8,098 nucleotides of DNA. It comes from an uncultured Eubacteriales bacterium (GTDB lineage Bacteria > Bacillota > Clostridia > Oscillospirales > Oscillospiraceae). The position numbers were made by a program, and so were the translations under genes. Of this stretch, positions 6,625-8,098 are shown in pieces (the stretch's first letter is position 1; the number at the start of each line of letters is the position of its first letter). Under the pieces are notes generated by a model. It saw only the letters and a list, made by a program, of their open reading frames with translations, was not told the DNA's origin and ran no database searches. Location of the stretch: NCBI GenBank assembly GCA_900321335.1, contig ONVR01000356.1:1-8098 (forward strand). Direction: 5' to 3'.

Positions 6625-7275
6625 ATGAACAACAACATTACAGAACTGGTTTTTCTCCTGGACCGCAGCGGCTCCATGTCCGGCCTGGAGGGCGATACCA
6701 TCGGTGGCTTCAACGCCATGCTTGCACAGCAGAAACAGATCCCGGGCAAGTGCCTTGTGTCCACTGTGCTGTTCGATCACGAGCGGCTGGTGCTCCATGA
6801 CCGTGTTCCCCTGGAGCAGATCACGCCCCTGACGCAGGCGGATTACACCGTCCGGGGCAGCACGGCGCTGATCGATGCCATTGGCTGCGCGATCCACCAC
6901 ATCGGGAGTATTCACAAATACGCCAGAGCGGAGGACGTGCCGGCCCATACCATGTTCGTGATCACCACGGACGGTATGGAAAACGCCAGCCATCTGTATG
7001 CAAGCGCGGAGGTCAAGGCGATGATCACCAGGGAAAAGGAGCAGTACGGCTGGGAGTTTCTGTTCCTGGGAGCGAATATCGATGCGGTGGAGACAGCGGC
7101 CCGGATTGGCATCAGCCGTGAGCGCGCGGTCAATTATCATGCCGACCCGACGGGGACAAAAGCCGTCTATGACAACATCGGCGCGCCCATTGCCCAGATG
7201 CGGACCGGAAAGGCGATCACCAACGAGTGGAGCGAGAACATCCACAGGGATTTTTTCGGCAGAAAGAAACGGTAA
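6625..7275 (+). CDS. Stand-alone von Willebrand factor A (vWA) domain protein
   Basis: A 216-residue cytoplasmic protein consisting almost entirely of one vWA domain, a metal-dependent protein-interaction fold. The MIDAS metal site is complete: DRSGS (D13, S15, S17), the threonine in RGSTALIDAIG (T80) and the aspartate in ITTDGMEN (D116). The rest of the domain follows usual spacing: TVLFDH strand, FVITTDG strand and EFLFLGANIDA strand (about 144-154), ending in a basic FGRKKR tail. There is no signal peptide or membrane segment. GGAGG at 6613-6617 lies 7 bases before ATG 6625, so this start is preferred to GTG 6580, which lies in the inverted repeat and lacks a binding site. It follows the macro-domain gene by 93 bases and is closed by a strong terminator, suggesting a shared unit. 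It resembles the TerY-like class of small vWA proteins; its partner is unknown. Confidence 0.92.
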   Translation: MNNNITELVFLLDRSGSMSGLEGDTIGGFNAMLAQQKQIPGKCLVSTVLFDHERLVLHDRVPLEQITPLTQADYTVRGSTALIDAIGCAIHHIGSIHKYARAEDVPAHTMFVITTDGMENASHLYASAEVKAMITREKEQYGWEFLFLGANIDAVETAARIGISRERAVNYHADPTGTKAVYDNIGAPIAQMRTGKAITNEWSENIHRDFFGRKKR

Positions 7276-7303
7276 AAGCACAGATACTGCCTTGGATTAT
7301 CGT

Positions 7304-7344
7304 GCGGCGCGGGGAAAATGCGTTTTCCCCGCGCCGCCTTTTTT
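7304..7344 (+). terminator. Very strong rho-independent terminator after the vWA gene
   Basis: A 15-bp perfect stem, GCGGCGCGGGGAAAA (7304-7318) with its reverse complement at 7323-7337, closes on a four-base loop. After one C comes TTTTTT (7339-7344). It ends the macro/vWA unit before the next promoter. Confidence 0.95.
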
Positions 7345-7356
7345 CATCGCAGAGGA

Positions 7357-7377
7357 GCGGCTTTTTTGCCGCGTTTT
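7357..7377 (+). terminator. Possible second, tandem terminator hairpin
   Basis: GCGGC (7357-7361) pairs with GCCGC (7368-7372) around a six-T loop, then G and TTTT (7374-7377). It is short, but its place 12 bases after the main terminator suggests a back-up that insulates the next MATE promoter. Confidence 0.4.
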
Positions 7378-7381
7378 CATA

Positions 7382-7410
7382 TTGAAATACCATCTGTCCG
7401 GTGGTAAACT
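7382..7410 (+). promoter_or_regulatory. Extended -10 promoter for the second MATE gene
   Basis: TTGAAA (-35, 7382-7387), a 17-bp spacer and TAAACT (-10, 7405-7410), with TG at 7402-7403 as in an extended -10. Transcription would start near 7417, giving a leader of about 26 bases with no hairpin. The -10 region matches that of the first MATE gene base for base. Confidence 0.65.
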
Positions 7411-7442
7411 GGATAAAAGTGCTGCCGGAAAAGAGGATGTGT

Positions 7443-8098
7443 ATGAAAAAGTCCCTTGCCACCGACCTGACCCAGGGAAATGTTCTGCGTCAACTCATTG
7501 CCTTTGCCATACCCATCGCGCTGGCCAATATCCTGCAGATCGTCTACACCGTAGTGGATACGGTGATCGTCGGGCGCTTTATCGGCACCGACGGGATCGC
7601 CGGGGTGTCCTCGGCCAGCAACATCATCATGCTCTGTACGAATTTCAGCATGGGCATCAGCGGCGCCGGCCAGGTGATCATTGCCCAGTTCCAGGGGAAA
7701 AACGACCGGGACGCCGTTTCCAGATCCATCGGCACCATGTTTACCTTTACCATGCTGGTGGCGCTTGTTCTTACGGCTGTTTTCCTGCCACTGACCAGAC
7801 CGCTGCTTCGACTGATCCGCACGCCGGAGGCGGCCTTTTCCATGGCGGTGAGCTATGCCGCCTGCTCCTTTGCGGGACTGCTCTTTGTTTTCGGATACAG
7901 CGCTGTGGGCTCCATGCTGCGGGGGATGGGCGACAGCCGGCACCCGCTGTTTTTCATCGGCATCGCCACGGTGCTCAATATCATACTGGATCTGCTGTTT
8001 GTCGGACCGCTGCATATGGGCACCTTCGGCGCCGCTCTGGCCACGATTATCGGGCAGGGGTTGTCTTTTCTCTTCTCCCTTGGCTATCTGTACCGGAA
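7443..8098 (+). CDS. Second MATE-family efflux transporter (partial, cut by window end)
   Basis: The first 218 codons of another MATE transporter, running off the right edge without a stop. From ATG 7443 it reads MKKSLATDLTQGNVLRQL, then typical MATE blocks: YTVVDTVIVGRFIGTDGIAG, the first-repeat segment AQFQGKNDRDAVSRSIGT, GSMLRGMGDSRHP, TVLNIILDLLFV and GAALATIIGQGLS, with several hydrophobic segments; about half the family length is present. AAGAGGA (7431-7437) lies 5 bases before the start. It has its own promoter after two terminators, so it is a separate transcription unit from the vWA gene. Its sequence diverges widely from the first MATE protein while keeping the family motifs (LRGMG-D/E-S, TVLNI-LDL), so this is not a recent duplication. 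Substrate unknown. Confidence 0.93.
   Translation, partial: MKKSLATDLTQGNVLRQLIAFAIPIALANILQIVYTVVDTVIVGRFIGTDGIAGVSSASNIIMLCTNFSMGISGAGQVIIAQFQGKNDRDAVSRSIGTMFTFTMLVALVLTAVFLPLTRPLLRLIRTPEAAFSMAVSYAACSFAGLLFVFGYSAVGSMLRGMGDSRHPLFFIGIATVLNIILDLLFVGPLHMGTFGAALATIIGQGLSFLFSLGYLYR

Noticed and set aside
7377..8015. A 212-codon - strand open frame opposite the second MATE gene
   Set aside because: It has the same His/Gln/Asp-rich shadow composition and lies over a convincing + strand MATE gene with promoter and ribosome binding site.
3983..8098. Recent duplication of the MATE genes
   Set aside because: The two proteins share family motifs only; their intervening sequence is strongly diverged, so they are old paralogues or independently acquired.

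Overview
The window looks like chromosomal DNA from a moderately GC-rich, low-to-mid GC-skewed Gram-positive anaerobe of the Clostridia, possibly a gut Oscillospiraceae or Lachnospiraceae relative. That is an inference from strong AGGAGG-type ribosome binding sites, short rho-independent terminators, a SleB/CwlJ-type cell-wall hydrolase, a NimA-like flavin-binding protein and paired MATE transporters. All seven genes lie on the + strand. There is no tRNA, rRNA, CRISPR array or insertion sequence that I can see.

Layout. (1) 19-1011: secreted or membrane-anchored cell-wall hydrolase with a long acidic, low-complexity linker, closed by a terminator near 1039-1074. (2) 1189-3797: a probable two-gene operon with a sigma-A-like promoter at about 1119-1147. 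It encodes a small NimA-like (pyridoxamine 5'-phosphate oxidase fold) protein, then a 695-residue lipoprotein with an HExxH zinc-peptidase motif, and ends in a terminator at 3822-3858. (3) 3983-5365: a full-length MATE-family efflux transporter, driven by an extended -10 promoter and preceded in its leader by a striking 15-bp inverted repeat (3918-3959). A hairpin follows at 5371-5400. (4) 5455-7275: a two-gene cassette of a macro-domain protein fused to an Xre-like helix-turn-helix C-terminus, then a stand-alone von Willebrand A (vWA) protein with a complete MIDAS motif. It is closed by a very strong 15-bp terminator (7304-7344). (5) 7443 to the window edge: the N-terminal half of a second, divergent MATE transporter.

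The most interesting parts are the macro-HTH/vWA pair, which looks like an ADP-ribose (or NAD-derived metabolite) responsive regulatory cassette of unknown purpose, and the control DNA of the two MATE genes. Both MATE genes carry the same 11-base string around an extended -10 with identical 17-bp spacing to a -35. Only the first has the long hairpin leader. Everything about how these genes work together is inference from gene order and motifs.
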